From: Umbilicaria muhlenbergii
Lineage: Eukaryota > Ascomycota > Lecanoromycetes > Umbilicariales > Umbilicariaceae
DNA: 64,000 bases
Assembly (NCBI GenBank): GCA_000611775.1
Contig: KK106983.1
Span: forward strand, 2,290,808 to 2,354,807
Direction: 5' to 3'
Position numbers and translations under genes: made by a program. Under the pieces are notes generated by a model, which was not told where the DNA came from, searched no databases, and worked only from the letters and a program-made list of their open reading frames with translations. Shown here one piece after another: positions 22,662 through 34,604 of this stretch (its first letter is position 1; every line of letters starts with the position of its first letter).

Positions 22662-25501
22662 ATGCCTATCTCGCAAGCAAAAGTCAAGAGCGTCTTGTCA
22701 GGGGATACTCTAGTATTGACCAGTATACACAATCCCGCTCAAGAGCGAATATTGAGCTTGGCCTTCGTCAGCGCCCCTAGGATACGAAGAGAAGGCGATG
22801 AGGTCAGTATATTCTTCGTTGTGAGATGGAAGGGTATCAAGGCCGGAACGCTGGAGAGGGCCTGGAACAATGAAGCATCGTTGCCTTGAGGAATTTCTGC
22901 TGATGTCTATATATCATAGCCATTCGCCTTCGAGTCTCGCGATTTCCTCCGCCGCATGACAGTGGGCAAAGTAATACAATTCCAAGTCCTATACAATATA
23001 CCGACGGGGGTAAATCGAGACTATGGCACGCTCACGCTACAAACGGGACAGACGCTGCCAGAAGCTGCCGTCACAGAAGGATGGGTGAAATTGCGGGACG
23101 ACGCTGGTCGAAAGGATGAATCTGAAGAGTCCAAGTCCTTGCTTGATAATTTGGAATTGGAAGAAGCCAAGGCTAGGGCAGATTCGAAAGGTATATGGGC
23201 CGCTAGCGGAGGCAAGTTGGATACAGCGTATGAGATACCAGATCCCAAGGCCTTTGCCGAAGAGTGGAAGGGGAAGAATTTGGATGCCATTGTAGAGCGG
23301 GTTTTGAGCGGCGATCGCATGATTGTGCGGTTGTTTGTCACACCTACGAAACACGTGCAAACTATGGTTCTGGTAGCTGGTATACGTACGCCTACCACGA
23401 AGCGCACGAACCCGTCAGACGGCAAGGAGCAGCCGGCGGAACCTTATGGCGAAGAAGCACACCAGTTCGTCGAAACAAGGTTACTGCAGCGCAATATTAA
23501 AGTGGACATCCTCGGCGTGAGCCCTCAAGGCCAACTTGTCGGCTCTGTCATACATCCCAATGGAAGTATAGCAGAGTTTCTACTTAAAGCTGGTCTCGCA
23601 CGCTGCACGGACTTCCATTCAACCATGCTCGGTGGCGAAATGGCTACACTACGGCAAGCGGAGAAGCACGCAAAAGACAATAAACTTGGTCTGTTCAAGG
23701 GTCACGTCGCCGCCAAAGGATCATCGTCTGGTGATGTCGAGGCCACCGTCACAAGAGTGCAGACTGCAGATACGGTGTACTTGCGAGATAAATCTGCTGG
23801 TGAGAAGCGAGTCAGCTTGAGCAGTATACGGCAACCAAAACCAACAGACCCCAAACAGGCACCATTTCAAACAGACGCTAAGGAATTTCTGAGGAAGAAG
23901 CTCATTGGGAAACATGTCCGAGTCACCGTTGATGGAAAGAAGGCAGCTTCTGAAGGCTATGAAGAGCGGGAAGTAGTCACGCTTACTCAGAATAACAAGA
24001 ATGTCGCTTTGATGCTGGTAGAGGCGGGTTACGCTTCGGTGATCCGGCATCGACGAGATGATGGTAAGCTCAAAGCGTTTCACGATGCCATATAACAGCT
24101 AACACTTTAAAAGATGACCGAAGCCCTCATTATGATGAACTATTGGCTGCAGAAGAAGCCGCCCAAAAAGACGAGAAAGGAATGTGGTCACCCAAACCTC
24201 CTGCAGTCAAAACCTACGTGGATTACTCGGAGAGTCTGCAAAAAGCCAAGATCCAAGCATCGGTGCTGCAACGCCAGAAGAAGATCCCAGCTGTTGTGGA
24301 CTTTGTAAAATCTGGCTCTCGATTTACGGTTTTGATACCCCGTGAAAACGCCAAACTGACCTTTGTACTGTCCGGTATTCGCGCGCCGCGATCAGCACGA
24401 AACGCTACCGACAAAGCTGAGCCATTCGGGCAAGAAGCACATGACTTTGCAACCCGAAGATGCATGCAGCGCGATGTTGAGATAGACGTCGAGAACACCG
24501 ACAAAGTTGGTGGCTTCATTGGCACGCTATACGTGAACCGTGAAAACTTTGCCCGACTCCTAGTCGAAGAAGGTCTAGCAAGCGTGCACGCCTATTCCGC
24601 CGAGCAATCTGGCAATGCCAACGAGCTATTCGCTGCCGAACAGAGAGCGAAAGAAGCCCGCAAAGGCATGTGGCACGACTGGGACCCGAGCAAAGAGGCC
24701 GCAGCCGACGATGGCTCCTCGGAAGAGCCATCAGCAGCAACAAACGGTACCACCAACGGCGATCATACTGCTACCCCCCGAAAGAAAGACTACCGCGACA
24801 TTGTAGTCACGCACATCGACCCGACCTGCCGGCTCAAAATCCAACAAGTCGGTACCGGCACCGGCGCGCTCACACAACTAATGGCCTCCTTCCGGTCCTT
24901 TCACCTGGCCAAAGCAAACGACAAACCGTTGCCCTCCCCGCCCAAAGCGGGCGACTTCGTCGCGGCCAAGTTCTCGGAAGACGGCGAATGGTACCGGGCC
25001 AAGGTGCGGCGCAACGAGCGGGACCAGAAGCAGGCTGAGGTGCTATACGTCGATTACGGCAACTCGGAAATGCTGCCGTGGACGCGCCTGCGCCCGCTCG
25101 ACCAACCGCAGTTCAGCACGCAGACGCTCAAACCGCAGGCCGTCGACGCCGTCCTCAGTTTCCTACAGTTCCCCAGCAGTCCCGAGTACCTATCCGAGGC
25201 CGTCGCCTTCCTCGGCTCCATCACGGGCGACAAGCAACTCGTGGCCAGCGTCGACCATGTCGCGCCAGCGTCGGAGGGCGGCACCTTGTACGTAACTCTC
25301 TTCGACCCGAAGCAGTCGGAGAGCCTGAGCGAGAGTTTGAATGCGGATGTGGTCGGGGAGGGGCTGGCGATGGTGGCGAGGAAGTTGAAGGCGTGGGAGA
25401 GGGGGAGTGCGGATGTGCTGGGGGCGTTGGGGAAGAGGGAAGAGGAGGCGAAGGAAGGGAGGAGGGGGGTTTGGGAGTATGGGGATTTGACGGAGGATTA
25501 G
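22662..25501 (+). CDS. SND1: Tudor-SN / p100 staphylococcal-nuclease-domain protein
   Basis: Three exons: 22662-22802, 22920-24063, 24114-25501; 890 aa, the normal length for this family. Contains tandem staphylococcal-nuclease-like folds, the first starting VKSVLSGDTLVL, later ones with the recurrent LVEEGLASV and RAKEARKGMWHDWDP elements, followed by a Tudor domain (~745-810: KAGDFVAAKFSEDGEWYRAK, LYVDYGNSEML) and a final partial SN fold. Tudor-SN proteins act in RNA processing, stress granules and decay of edited or structured RNA, mostly cytoplasmic. The Tudor aromatic cage (YxxxxxxYxxY type) is visible. The 3' end becomes strongly purine-rich (Glu/Lys/Gly). No membrane segment or signal peptide. 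High confidence. Confidence 0.95.
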
Positions 25502-26137
25502 AGTGGGTGTTTGGATGGGACAGGGGGTTAAGGCCGGGGATGAGGAGGAGAATGGGTGTATACGGGGCTGGGGGAGGGTGGGCATTGAGCGGAGCGTAGC
25601 ATAGCGCGAGGGTTTGGAAAAGTTCGATGGAGGTGTAGAAATGGAATTGGGATTGGACTGTTCAGATTGGTGCAACTTGCTCGGTGACATCCTACATGAA
25701 CGTGACCTCGGCGAAGCAGGCATCAAGTACGATGTACCCTCACGTATTGGACTCGGTAAAGTGTTTTGAAGCCGTCGCGGGAGACTCAACGGCGAAAGAG
25801 GGCTTTCATCTAGCGGAGCGGCAAGATGGCAACTGTAAGCGGCGCGCTTGACGACCGAAGCCGTGCTTGCCCCTGTCGCCCCTGTCGCCCCTGTCGCCCC
25901 TCTTCTCGACCCGCCGTTTCGACTTTCGCCGTGATCCGCGATCGTCATAGTCCGCTTCGGCGTTGGTGGGGGTCTTGGCTGCGAATTACGCTTCAACGCC
26001 TTGCGACGAAAGAATTGCCTCAACAAACACTGACTACCTTACAAAAAGAAACCTGTCCGTCCGATAACAATTCGTTCCCACCCTTTCACCACCCACGTCA
26101 CACTCATACATCGTCCTCCTCTACCTACGAGAACATC
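25502..26137. other. intergenic, upstream of transaldolase
   Basis: 636 bp holding the Tudor-SN 3' UTR and the TAL1 promoter and leader. A 9-bp tandem repeat sits at 25871-25897 and the last ~80 bases are pyrimidine-rich, as is common before highly expressed fungal genes. Confidence 0.5.
25871..25897 (+). repeat. 9-bp tandem repeat, three copies
   Basis: Three perfect copies of ccctgtcgc at 25871-25879, 25880-25888 and 25889-25897, about 240 bp upstream of the transaldolase start. Could be a small expandable repeat in the promoter. Confidence 0.85.
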
Positions 26138-27558
26138 ATGTCGAACTCTTTGGCACAGCTAAAAGCTACCGGCACGGTGAGTGGAGCTCTTCCACATGAT
26201 TCGGCTTCCTAGGCTGGCTTGCGAGGCCCACAGCGAACCTAGTGCTTGACCGTGGGGAGTATCGTTGCTATGGGCCTGAAGCTGACGAGTGTCCATGCCC
26301 TGACAGACCGTCGTTTGCGATTCCGGTAAGCATCAGAAGAAAGCCGCTTAATGCCGGAGCTGACTCTCAATCTAGGTGACTTTGCAAGTACGTCTTCAAC
26401 CACCCATTGATGGCCTCCAACACCGATGGACGTCCGTTTCATCCAAGACTGGCGACGTCTAACCTATTTTCACAGCCATAAGCAAGTACGAGCCGCAAGA
26501 TGCGACGACCAACCCGTCGTTGATCCTCGCCGCGTCGAAGAAGGAACAGTACGCAAAGCTCCAAGACGTTGCAGTCGAATACGGCAAGCAACATGTTAGT
26601 CTATCTTGGGCACATCTACATTCTGCCTTCGCTCAGTCAGACTTACGTGACATACAGGGCAAAGACCTCGACGAGCAGGTTGATGCCACTCTAGACCGTC
26701 TTCTGGTCGAGTTCGGCAAGGAGATCCTGAAGATCATCCCAGGCAAAGTTTCGACCGAAGTCGATGCTCGCTTTTCCTTCGATACCAAGGCTTCCGTCGA
26801 TAAGGCTCTCCACATCATTGATGTACGTTTGCAGTCATTTTCCGTAACCCTGCTGTATACTGATAAATACAGCTATACAAATCCATCGGCATCGGCAAAG
26901 AACGTGTCCTCATCAAAATCGCCTCAACATGGGAGGGCATCAAAGCAGCCCACATCTTGCAGTCCGAGCACGGAATCAACTGCAACTTGACCCTTATGTT
27001 CTCCATGCCCCAAGCTATCGCCGCTGCCGAAGCTGGTGCCTTCCTCATCTCGCCCTTCGTTGGCCGCATTATGGACTGGTATAAGGCGGCGATGAAGAAG
27101 GAGTTTTCTCCTTCAGAGGACCCGGGTGTCAAGAGCGTGCAGACCATCTTCAACTACTACAAGAAATATGGGTACAAGACCATTGTGATGGGTGCATCGT
27201 TCAGGAACATTGGCGAGATCACGGAACTGGCTGGCTGCGACTACTTGACGATTGCAGTACGTACCATACTAGCCTTTCAGGGCTTTTACCAGTGACCAAT
27301 GCTAACCCTGAATAGCCTGCCCTTCTCGAGGAACTCTACAACTCGACCGAAAAGGTACCGAAGAAGCTCAACGCCGAGGGCGCGAAATCGCTGGATATCC
27401 CCAAGAAGGCCTACATCGAAGACGAGGCGCTGTTCCGCTTCGACTTTAACGAGGATGCCATGGCTGTCGACAAGCTTCGGGAAGGTATCTCGAAATTCGC
27501 GGCTGATGCCATTACTCTCAAGGACATTCTCAGGAAGAAGATCGAGAACGCTTCTTAG
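26138..27558 (+). CDS. TAL1: transaldolase
   Basis: Seven exons: 26138-26176, 26307-26325, 26376-26387, 26476-26594, 26658-26822, 26873-27256, 27316-27558; 326 aa. Cytosolic enzyme of the non-oxidative pentose phosphate pathway, moving a dihydroxyacetone unit from sedoheptulose-7-phosphate to glyceraldehyde-3-phosphate. Seen: [10 protein letters not shown] near the N-terminus, the Schiff-base Lys (about residue 133) in [23 protein letters not shown], and [10 protein letters not shown] with the phosphate-binding Arg. Exons 2 and 3 are micro-exons of 19 and 12 nt; both are needed to restore TVVCDSGDFATISKY, which matches the family. Length and C-terminus are normal. Confidence 0.95.
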
Positions 27559-28002
27559 GTTTTTTTCTAGTTTGTAAAGGCTGAGGTTGGCGAGCAGGTG
27601 CGGTTTTGGGGGCTGATATGATAACGATCCTGGTCTTGTCAGCATGAATTAGATGTCACATACAAAATGAAGCGGTCTGATTGGATGGACGCGTTACTCA
27701 AGTGCTCGAGGGACACATTGAACATGCACGTACTTTTCTTTTTCTTTTGATACGCGCATACACTTGTCGGCCAGAGTTAGCCTTCCTGAAGTCGGCATAC
27801 CTGCCTAACTTACTTGGTGTCCCAAATTACCCAATTCAGCCGACACCGCTTCCTCACGCACAACGCTCTCACCCCGCGCGAGCTATCCCCCAATCCGTTC
27901 GGTGCGGTATAGTATATAGCGGCGGAAGGGCTCCTTTTTGGACCCTCCCAATGCACCTGAGAAAGATCTCGGACCCAAATCCAAGTACTCAGCAGAAAGC
28001 CA
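27559..28002. other. intergenic, TAL1 to SDR
   Basis: 444 bp with the TAL1 3' UTR and the promoter of the dehydrogenase. A TATA-like gtatagtatatagcgg stretch lies at about 27905-27920, some 85 bp before the next start codon; it is a reasonable core-promoter candidate. Confidence 0.45.
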
Positions 28003-29250
28003 ATGGCGCTCTCACTCGCCGGCAAGACTGCTATAGTCACTGGAGCAGGCTCAGGTACCGATCTCCCTTCTCCGATCCCGTCCTCAGCCTCTCCTTCCCC
28101 TCCTCTTCTCCGCCCGAGCTAACCCTTCAAAGGCATCAACCTCGCCTTCGCCCGCCTTCTCCTCAGCAAAAAATGCAACGTCATCTTCGCAGACCTTGCC
28201 CTCCGCCCCGAAGCCCAAGAACTCGTTTCCGCTCACCAAAGCCCGTCCCAGTCGCCCGCCAGAGCTGTATTCCAAAAGACGGACGTGCGAGACTGGTTGC
28301 AGCTAGAGCGGATGTTCCATGTAGCGAATATAGAGTTTGGTGGTGCAGAGATCGTCTGTCCGGGCGCGGGGGTTTATGAACCTGTTAGCCTCTCTCCACA
28401 CCTATCCATCCATCCATCTTCGCACCCATCACGACCCTATCCCACCCCACCCAAGCGTCCCCTGTCCCACGAGTACTGCAGCACTGACTCCCAACCCCCC
28501 ACATAGCCCTGGTCTTCCTTCTGGCACCCCCCGGGCTCCCCTCCCTCCACCGACTCCCCCTCCTCCTCCCGCTACGCCCTCCTCGACATCAACCTCGTAC
28601 ACCCCATCCGCACCACCCAGCTCGCCATTGCGCATTTCCTTAACCCCCCTTCTTCCTCTTCTTCATCCCTCTCACCCCCCTCCTCATCCTCTTCGTCTAC
28701 CCCTACCTCATCTTCTTCCCCCTCACCCCCCCTTTTTTCTTCTCCCTCTCCTTCGTCTCGCACCCGACCCACACCCAAACCCCCCGTCTCCCCTTCTTCC
28801 CCAAGACAAATCATCCACGTCTCCTCCATCGCCGCCCAAACCACCCCTTTACCAGCCGCCCTGTACAACGCCTCCAAGCACGCTCTCAGCGGCTTCGTGC
28901 GCTCGCTCGCGCCGCTTGAGACACTGGGGGTGCGGGTGATGGCGGTCGCGCCGGGGGTGATTCGCACGCCGTTGTGGACGGAGAGTCCGGAAAAGCGGCA
29001 CTGGGTGCGCGCGGAGGACGAGTGGGTGACGCCGGAGTATGTGGCGGCGACGATGGGGCAATTGGTGGGAGGCGGCGAGATGGCTGTGAGTGTGCGGCAT
29101 CGGGGGAAGGAGGGGCGGGGGCAGCGACGGGATCGGGGCGAGGGGGAGGGGGATACAGGGATGGAGACGGAGATGATACAGGTGGAGGGGGGACTGATAC
29201 TCGAGGTTACGTTGGGGAGGTTGAGGAGGGGGTGGGGTGGAGGGGGTTAG
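28003..29250 (+). CDS. short-chain dehydrogenase/reductase, 15-hydroxyprostaglandin-dehydrogenase-like
   Basis: Three exons: 28003-28054, 28133-28383, 28507-29250; 348 aa. NAD(P)-binding start TGAGSGINLAFA; in the usual TGxxxGIG the last Gly is Asn here. The acidic residue after beta-2 (IFADLALRP) suggests NAD preference. Active site: Ser in IIHVSSIAA and YNASK with catalytic Tyr and Lys, so it looks active. Between helix 4 and strand 5 is a ~60-residue Ser/Pro-rich insertion (28640-28800, CT-rich DNA), and the C-terminus has a Gly/Arg/Glu-rich segment, making it longer than typical ~280-aa relatives. The insertion has no good splice sites at its ends, so I read it as coding. Substrate unknown. 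Confidence 0.82.
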
Positions 29251-29654
29251 GTGGGGGGTTGGGTGGGGAGATGGGTGGGGATTGATAGGGGTGGTGTGGG
29301 GAGGTGTGGATGATCGTGCTGTCTTGGGTTTATGAAGGCGGTGTTGGGACGTCGTTGGGGTGGGATTGAGAGGGAAGATTGTTAGAAGGTGCGTAGTCAA
29401 AACTGTTTTGGCTGCGCATGTCCACAATACTTCAGCAATGCAAGGTTCTTTCCGGAACTCGTAATCGTAGAGATTGAGAGTGGGGTCTATTAGAAGGTGC
29501 GCACTTGAGGAGAAAATACAGGCGGTGATTGTCTATTTCTCTTACAGTTGTCAGTTTTTTACAATGCGGTGTTCCCGTATCTGGTGGAAGATATGGGTGG
29601 TGGGTGTCATTTCTCTTAGAATCGTCAACTCGTTACAATGCAGCACTTCTATAG
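29251..29654. other. convergent intergenic region
   Basis: 404 bp between the 3' ends of the dehydrogenase (plus) and PFA5 (minus). G-rich on the plus strand in the first 100 bases. Should contain both polyadenylation regions; nothing else recognised. Confidence 0.5.
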
Positions 29655-31560
29655 CTATTGCACTACTCCATCAACAGCCTCCTCGCTTTCCCCGTTCGCA
29701 CGCCCACTTCTCCGGTGTTCACCAGGTCGTCTCCTCCTATCCTGTTCCTCGCTTTCTCCGTTCATATGCACGCTTCTCCGGTGTTCACTGTGTCGTCTCC
29801 TCTTGTGCCTGTGCGACCGCGACACACCCCCTTCTTCCTCATCTCCGAGTCTTGACCTCCTTCGCCTCCTCCGACTCGGCGTTCTGGAACCATTCCCGTC
29901 GCGTACGGCAATCCCGGCCCTCTCCCGCATCCTGTCAACGACAGGGCCCATCTCGAACGCGCTGTCGCCCCGATCGTGATTGCAGCAGGGACTATATTTC
30001 AACGGTAATAAGCAGTCCCACCACTTCTCGCCCATCACCGATCGGAAGTTGCCCCAAGGACCAAGGTCCCATGGGTTTTCGCCTGGCTTGCTGTGCAGGA
30101 TTGCGAACGTGCGGGGTGGAATTGATGGTGCAGGAGGACCGTTGGTGTTCAGAGAGGAAGGCCGCGGCTGTGTCGTAAGCGGGTACGTAATCGTTTGGAA
30201 AGATGTCGGAGTGGAAGTGGGTGGGTTGGGCATGTACACTGCGAGTGTCCAGACTTTGGTATGGCGAGATAGGTTTTCGACTGTTGTAGTATTGACAAGG
30301 ACGAACTGGAAAGAGCTACCAAACATGCCAAGGTTGAACAAGCCGAAGAAGGCTGCGCTGTGGAATTGTGAGTACCGAGACGCAAAATCCAGCAGAAGCA
30401 AGCTTACAAGCCTAGGACCACGAGCCAGTGAACATTGAACCCGTAACCCTATCGGCATACATGTCAGCTCCATGATCTGAACACTTTGGACAGACGTCAA
30501 GGTAAGCTTCTCTTAAAACGCTGTCTGCGGTGTGACAGGCAAGGATGCAGGGGTAATGTTCCTGCCAAAGAGAGCACACGTGGCTGCCTTTGCCCATGAC
30601 TCGCAGACCACCAAAATGCGAACCAATGTTGGATCTCACGTACCGCATTTTTTCGCTCAGCAACAAATATTGCCAAAACAACAAGGGTGAAGAAACAATA
30701 GATAGCCGCCCACGCCACGAAAAGGACGAAAAATTTGAAGTCTGTCTCAGAAACGATCCCCCCGACCCTAGAGAGTTGGAGATATTAGTTGACACTATCT
30801 ACACATGCGCTATGATAGCTTCGAGGAGTCTATCGCCAGATAGGCTCGAAAAAGGTCTTTAATGCATGCAGAGGAGGATTAGCCGTTGCTCACCAAGGGC
30901 AGAAATGATCCATCTTTTTAACACAGCGCTGAACTTCTCTGCAATGATGTGTCCTATCTCCTTTCCAATTCAAGCAAGTGGAGCACCATATAGGGCGGCC
31001 ATCACCTTCACAGACGAAGACATCCTTGGTGTAGAAATCTTCTAGTCCCGGTGCTGTAGCTCCAAAGTTCGCTCCTCTGCCTGTAGTCATCCATCCATTA
31101 GAGTAGGCGTTGCCCTCCATTTCTCCATCTTCTTTGCTTTCTTGCCTCTTCTCGTCCAAGACAGTACTCGCAGGCCTTTTTCGAGCACTTCGTGAACGCC
31201 TTCCATTGCCCTCCCTCTTATGCTTGTAGTACTGCGGACCTCTCGGAGTGTATCCCGGATGCACCAGAACCGTGTATAAAAGCCGAAAGTATGTGATTGC
31301 AACCAGAAGGAGGAGGAGGCAGTAAATGACAAGGACTGCAACTGCCGCACCAGGGCGAGTCTTAGCGGCGTATTTTGACGGCTTGAGAAGATAATCCACT
31401 GTAAATCCCGTCAGTCAAAGTGATGGCGACAGCTGCTCCAGTCCCCATTACCACACACGAGGCCCACTACGACCCAACTCGAGTACCCGACTATGCCTAT
31501 TAGAATGAGCGGGATCACGCGGGCCGTCCAGACATTTGCGGCCTTTTGGTCATAGGCCAT
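29655..31560 (-). CDS. PFA5: palmitoyltransferase PFA5 (DHHC-family, DHFC variant)
   Basis: Five exons: 31560-31452, 31398-30894, 30767-30644, 30448-30408, 30357-29655; 493 aa. An S-acyltransferase that palmitoylates cytosolic Cys residues of membrane proteins. Four membrane segments: VIPLILIGIVGYSSWVVVGL; AAVAVLVIYCLLLLLVAITYF; FKFFVLFVAWAAIYCFF; and WLVVLGFAAFFGLFNLGMF. Between segments 2 and 3 is the Cys-rich domain: WCSTC...[25 protein letters not shown]. The signature is DHFC rather than DHHC (about residues 201-204); Pfa5 and Akr1 proteins are known for DHYC-like variants, so this fits PFA5. The C-terminal tail is Arg/Ser/Glu-rich. All four introns are 48-195 bp with GT-AG ends. Confidence 0.88.
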
Positions 31561-33276
31561 AGAAGGCTTGGAATTAAGTATAACGAGTTGAGCAAGACAT
31601 GGTAGGGTAATTGGCTTCCTCTGTAGGACGAGAGCGCGTCAATACACTGCCGCCGTAATCTGATCGGTTACCGCGCGGCAAACGCCAATCTCACATAGCA
31701 ACCTTCTTTGAACACACAGACAAAACACGCTCATAGACCGCGACCGCCGTGTCATCGTGAGCGCCCGATTGTACTTCGCCACATCAGTCTAGACTTGAGG
31801 ATTACAAGGCAACAAGGCATACAACGCTATCTGATCCCCGCCTCGTATTCACACTCAAGTCCTGAAGCCTCACCTTCTCTGGCCTGGAAAGCTTACCATC
31901 GCCCTCGTCTTGGCAAAGCTGTGCAAGGCGCTTCGTTCAGGACACGAGTCAATTTTACTCCTGTCGCTTTACGGGCTATGCGTTTGTTAAGGCCCCCTGC
32001 CGCAGAGCGAGTGCTTCACCGCAGCGCCTCAGCGACTTTACCGCCCAACCATGCCACAAGTTAGAGCACATCGGAGCACATCCGCGGTCACGACCATGAG
32101 CAGCTCCGGCGTCCCAGGCGTACTACCTTCCTGAGTACGAATGCTACACTACAAGCCCCGGGCCATGTGCAAGGCGCATAACAAGAACAGACCGCAAGAG
32201 CTGGAAAACAATCTCCTGGATGACTTGGGGTTTACATCGATGTGCCTTGCGAAAGCACGGACAGAGGTGTTGACAGCCTTGGCTTAGACATACTCAGGAC
32301 CCCACCGCAGCTGCGCTTGCTGCTACAGGGCTCTGCTTGGGTGTCCCATAGCCACCGAACCTCGCCCCAATGGTAGGCTGTCTGGATACTGCGCAGGGCT
32401 CGGTGAGCGGTTCACTGGCTTCGAGGATACTGCTACTTAAGGAGCTCTTCCAGCAGGGATCTGTGAAATGTCGCAGGTAGGGCCTGGAGTCTCTTTGCTG
32501 CCACTGGTCCTTGATGCCGATAACGCTTTGATCTCTTATGGAAAGGTTTGCTATGAGGAACTGTCAGCATTCCCTCGCTCAGGTGGCTTATCTCACTATC
32601 CCAGCACGCAATCGTTTTGCTTAGGGCGTCCCCTTCGTCCACACGCCAGTCCTCGGGTGGACCTATCCTGATATTCGTCAATGTTCGTATCTGGGCCTCG
32701 AATGAAACGCTCTGTTTCCCTCAATGAACACAAAGCAAGCGTGAGTTTGATCTCTCTTGCCAGCACCCTCATGCTCTTTCATGATTGGCTTTATTCTCTA
32801 TCGCTGTTCCTAACTCTCATGCTACAATGCCTTCGATTCTGATGTCATTTTGATTGCTGATTCGAATCGTATACCGATGTTATGCTATCCGCCCATTGTA
32901 TGGCGAGCGCTGTTTGGTTCACCGTGGCTTAACACCCTGCTCGGTGCGGGTTTTGTTTCTGCCAATTGGCATATCAGCCTGTCGTGTTTTCCCTTGTCCA
33001 TTACCAAAGCATCTCAATACCGTAGGTGGATGCCTGATATGCTTGCATCGCTTTTGCTAGGATTAATTTAACTTTTGGGGGCCCACGTGGCTCGAGGTGT
33101 CCTCCGTGCACGTTCTCTTGTAGCACAAAATCCTTTGCGAGTGTCTCATTGAATCCTACAAGCCTCCACGCTATAAGCGCCCCCGTAGAAGCTCTACGGA
33201 ACATTCTCGTGTGTGCTTGTTCATTCTTCGAAGTAACCGCGCCTCGATCATGCGGGTCATAAGAGTTGTATTCTGT

Positions 33277-33383
33277 GATCCTGCAATATCTCCACCGAAT
33301 CCTGGCCGAGGACCTGGCAGCATTTCCTCAATGCCTCGGTGACACCGCGAAGAAGCAATCAAGTGCATCCGTATTGCAGGATC
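33277..33383. repeat. imperfect nested inverted repeat
   Basis: gatcctgcaata at 33277-33288 is matched by its reverse complement tattgcaggatc at 33372-33383. Inside, ccgagg (33306-33311) faces cctcgg (33334-33339). The pair could form a hairpin about 107 bp long. Not linked to any recognised element. Confidence 0.6.
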
Positions 33384-34069
33384 CTGGTAATCCCGAGGTT
33401 AGTTGCAGCCCCGTCCTTGCAACATGGCTTAAGTCGCCATTCCGTGGCTGGCGCCAGCCTCAACGGCCTCACTGGCTAACGGCCTCATCCCGATTGACCA
33501 AGCGTTTAGCATTGGGATGAGGGGACCCCGGGAAGTGGCTCCGGATTCAGGCAATGACGGCCATCCAGTTCTGCACTCCAGGTACCTTATCATTCAGCAT
33601 GAGCAACTTATCTGATGGAAGGAATCACGGCAGTGCTGGACGTTGCCAAGAACGGATCCTGGCCGGGATAATTTGCCCCTGACTTGACGGAAGAAGTTTC
33701 TGCCAATAGGTGGCCCGGTGTCCCACCCCAAAGGCGTTCAGATGACATACCTCTCATTCCCCGGTATTGTTGTTCTGGTCTTCATATTCTCATTCAATGA
33801 TTCCGGTGAGTAGATGGTAGGCGGTGCTATGGTAAGGCATGCTGTTGCGCAGCCCCTTGAGTGGATCTTTCGGCGTAAGGCAACTCTTCTTTCATACAGT
33901 TCCGACCTCAGTCTAGATCCCAATCAGGGAGGTGCTTCCTCCGACGGAGTGATTCTGACATGTATTGCCTTTCGGGGCTGTCCGCAATCCTGCGGTACTC
34001 GTCCAAGGCGAACATGGCATTTTTCAAACTCCATCGTCTGCTCTCAGGGGTTGCTTTCTCTGTTCTTAC

Positions 34070-34077
34070 TATATAAG
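34070..34077 (+). promoter_or_regulatory. TATA box of CxxC paralogue B
   Basis: TATATAAG, 94 bp upstream of the ATG at 34164. Followed by a pyrimidine-rich leader ending actggacaatATG. Position and sequence fit a core promoter. Confidence 0.55.
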
Positions 34078-34163
34078 ACCCACTGCTTCCGTCCTATGTC
34101 TTGTTTCTCCAGATACATACACTTGTTCCTACCTCTATCTAAAGTAACATCTAACTGGACAAT

Positions 34164-34604
34164 ATGCCACAAGAGACGACTTGGTATTGCGGGCACTGTG
34201 GATTCGGCCCAATGGCCATTCGCCATGATACCCATTGCTTGTCCTGTTTTCGACGGAAAGACGGATATTCGCACGAAGAAACACACCATATCCCTTCGAA
34301 CCAGCGTGTGAACAACGGAGATTTATCCTCGGCCACATACGGACAAGCCGCCCCCGCAGGCTTCTCCTATGATTACCAAGGGACTTCTGGTGTAGCATCA
34401 TATGGGGAGAGTAGCCCAATCACGTATCGCTCTTCTCCGATCAGCGAGACCTCTCGGGGTGGTTATGGGCTCGTCACATACGGCTACCAGAAGTGGTTCT
34501 GCTGCCAATGTTGCTCAGGCCCGATGCTGGTGGCGACGACGCCAAGATGCGCCAACACGGCCAGATGCCAACATACCAAGTGTGGGCTTTGCAGGGTCGA
34601 GTAG
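34164..34604 (+). CDS. small CxxC-rich zinc-ribbon-like protein (paralogue B)
   Basis: 146 aa, no intron. Module 1 (residues ~7-35): WYCGHCGFGPMAI...CLSCFRR, where the last CxxC pair is lost. Module 2 (~111-143): WFCCQCCSGPMLV...CQHTKCGLC, complete. The linker is rich in Tyr, Gly and Ser. It shares with paralogue A the WxCxxC entry, the CxHxxCxxC exit and the Tyr/Gly/Ser linker, and with paralogue C the CCQCxxGPM core. No signal peptide. A TATA box lies 94 bp upstream. Zinc binding is inferred from the spacing of the Cys residues; function unknown. Confidence 0.75.
   Translation: MPQETTWYCGHCGFGPMAIRHDTHCLSCFRRKDGYSHEETHHIPSNQRVNNGDLSSATYGQAAPAGFSYDYQGTSGVASYGESSPITYRSSPISETSRGGYGLVTYGYQKWFCCQCCSGPMLVATTPRCANTARCQHTKCGLCRVE

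Larger units (their letters stand above)
31561..34163. other. 2.6-kb gene-poor region
   Basis: From the PFA5 start to the second CxxC gene. I found no frame with a domain, no tRNA and no transposase. An inverted repeat (33277-33383) and a TATA box for the CxxC gene (34070) are the only structures I can name. Confidence 0.5.
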
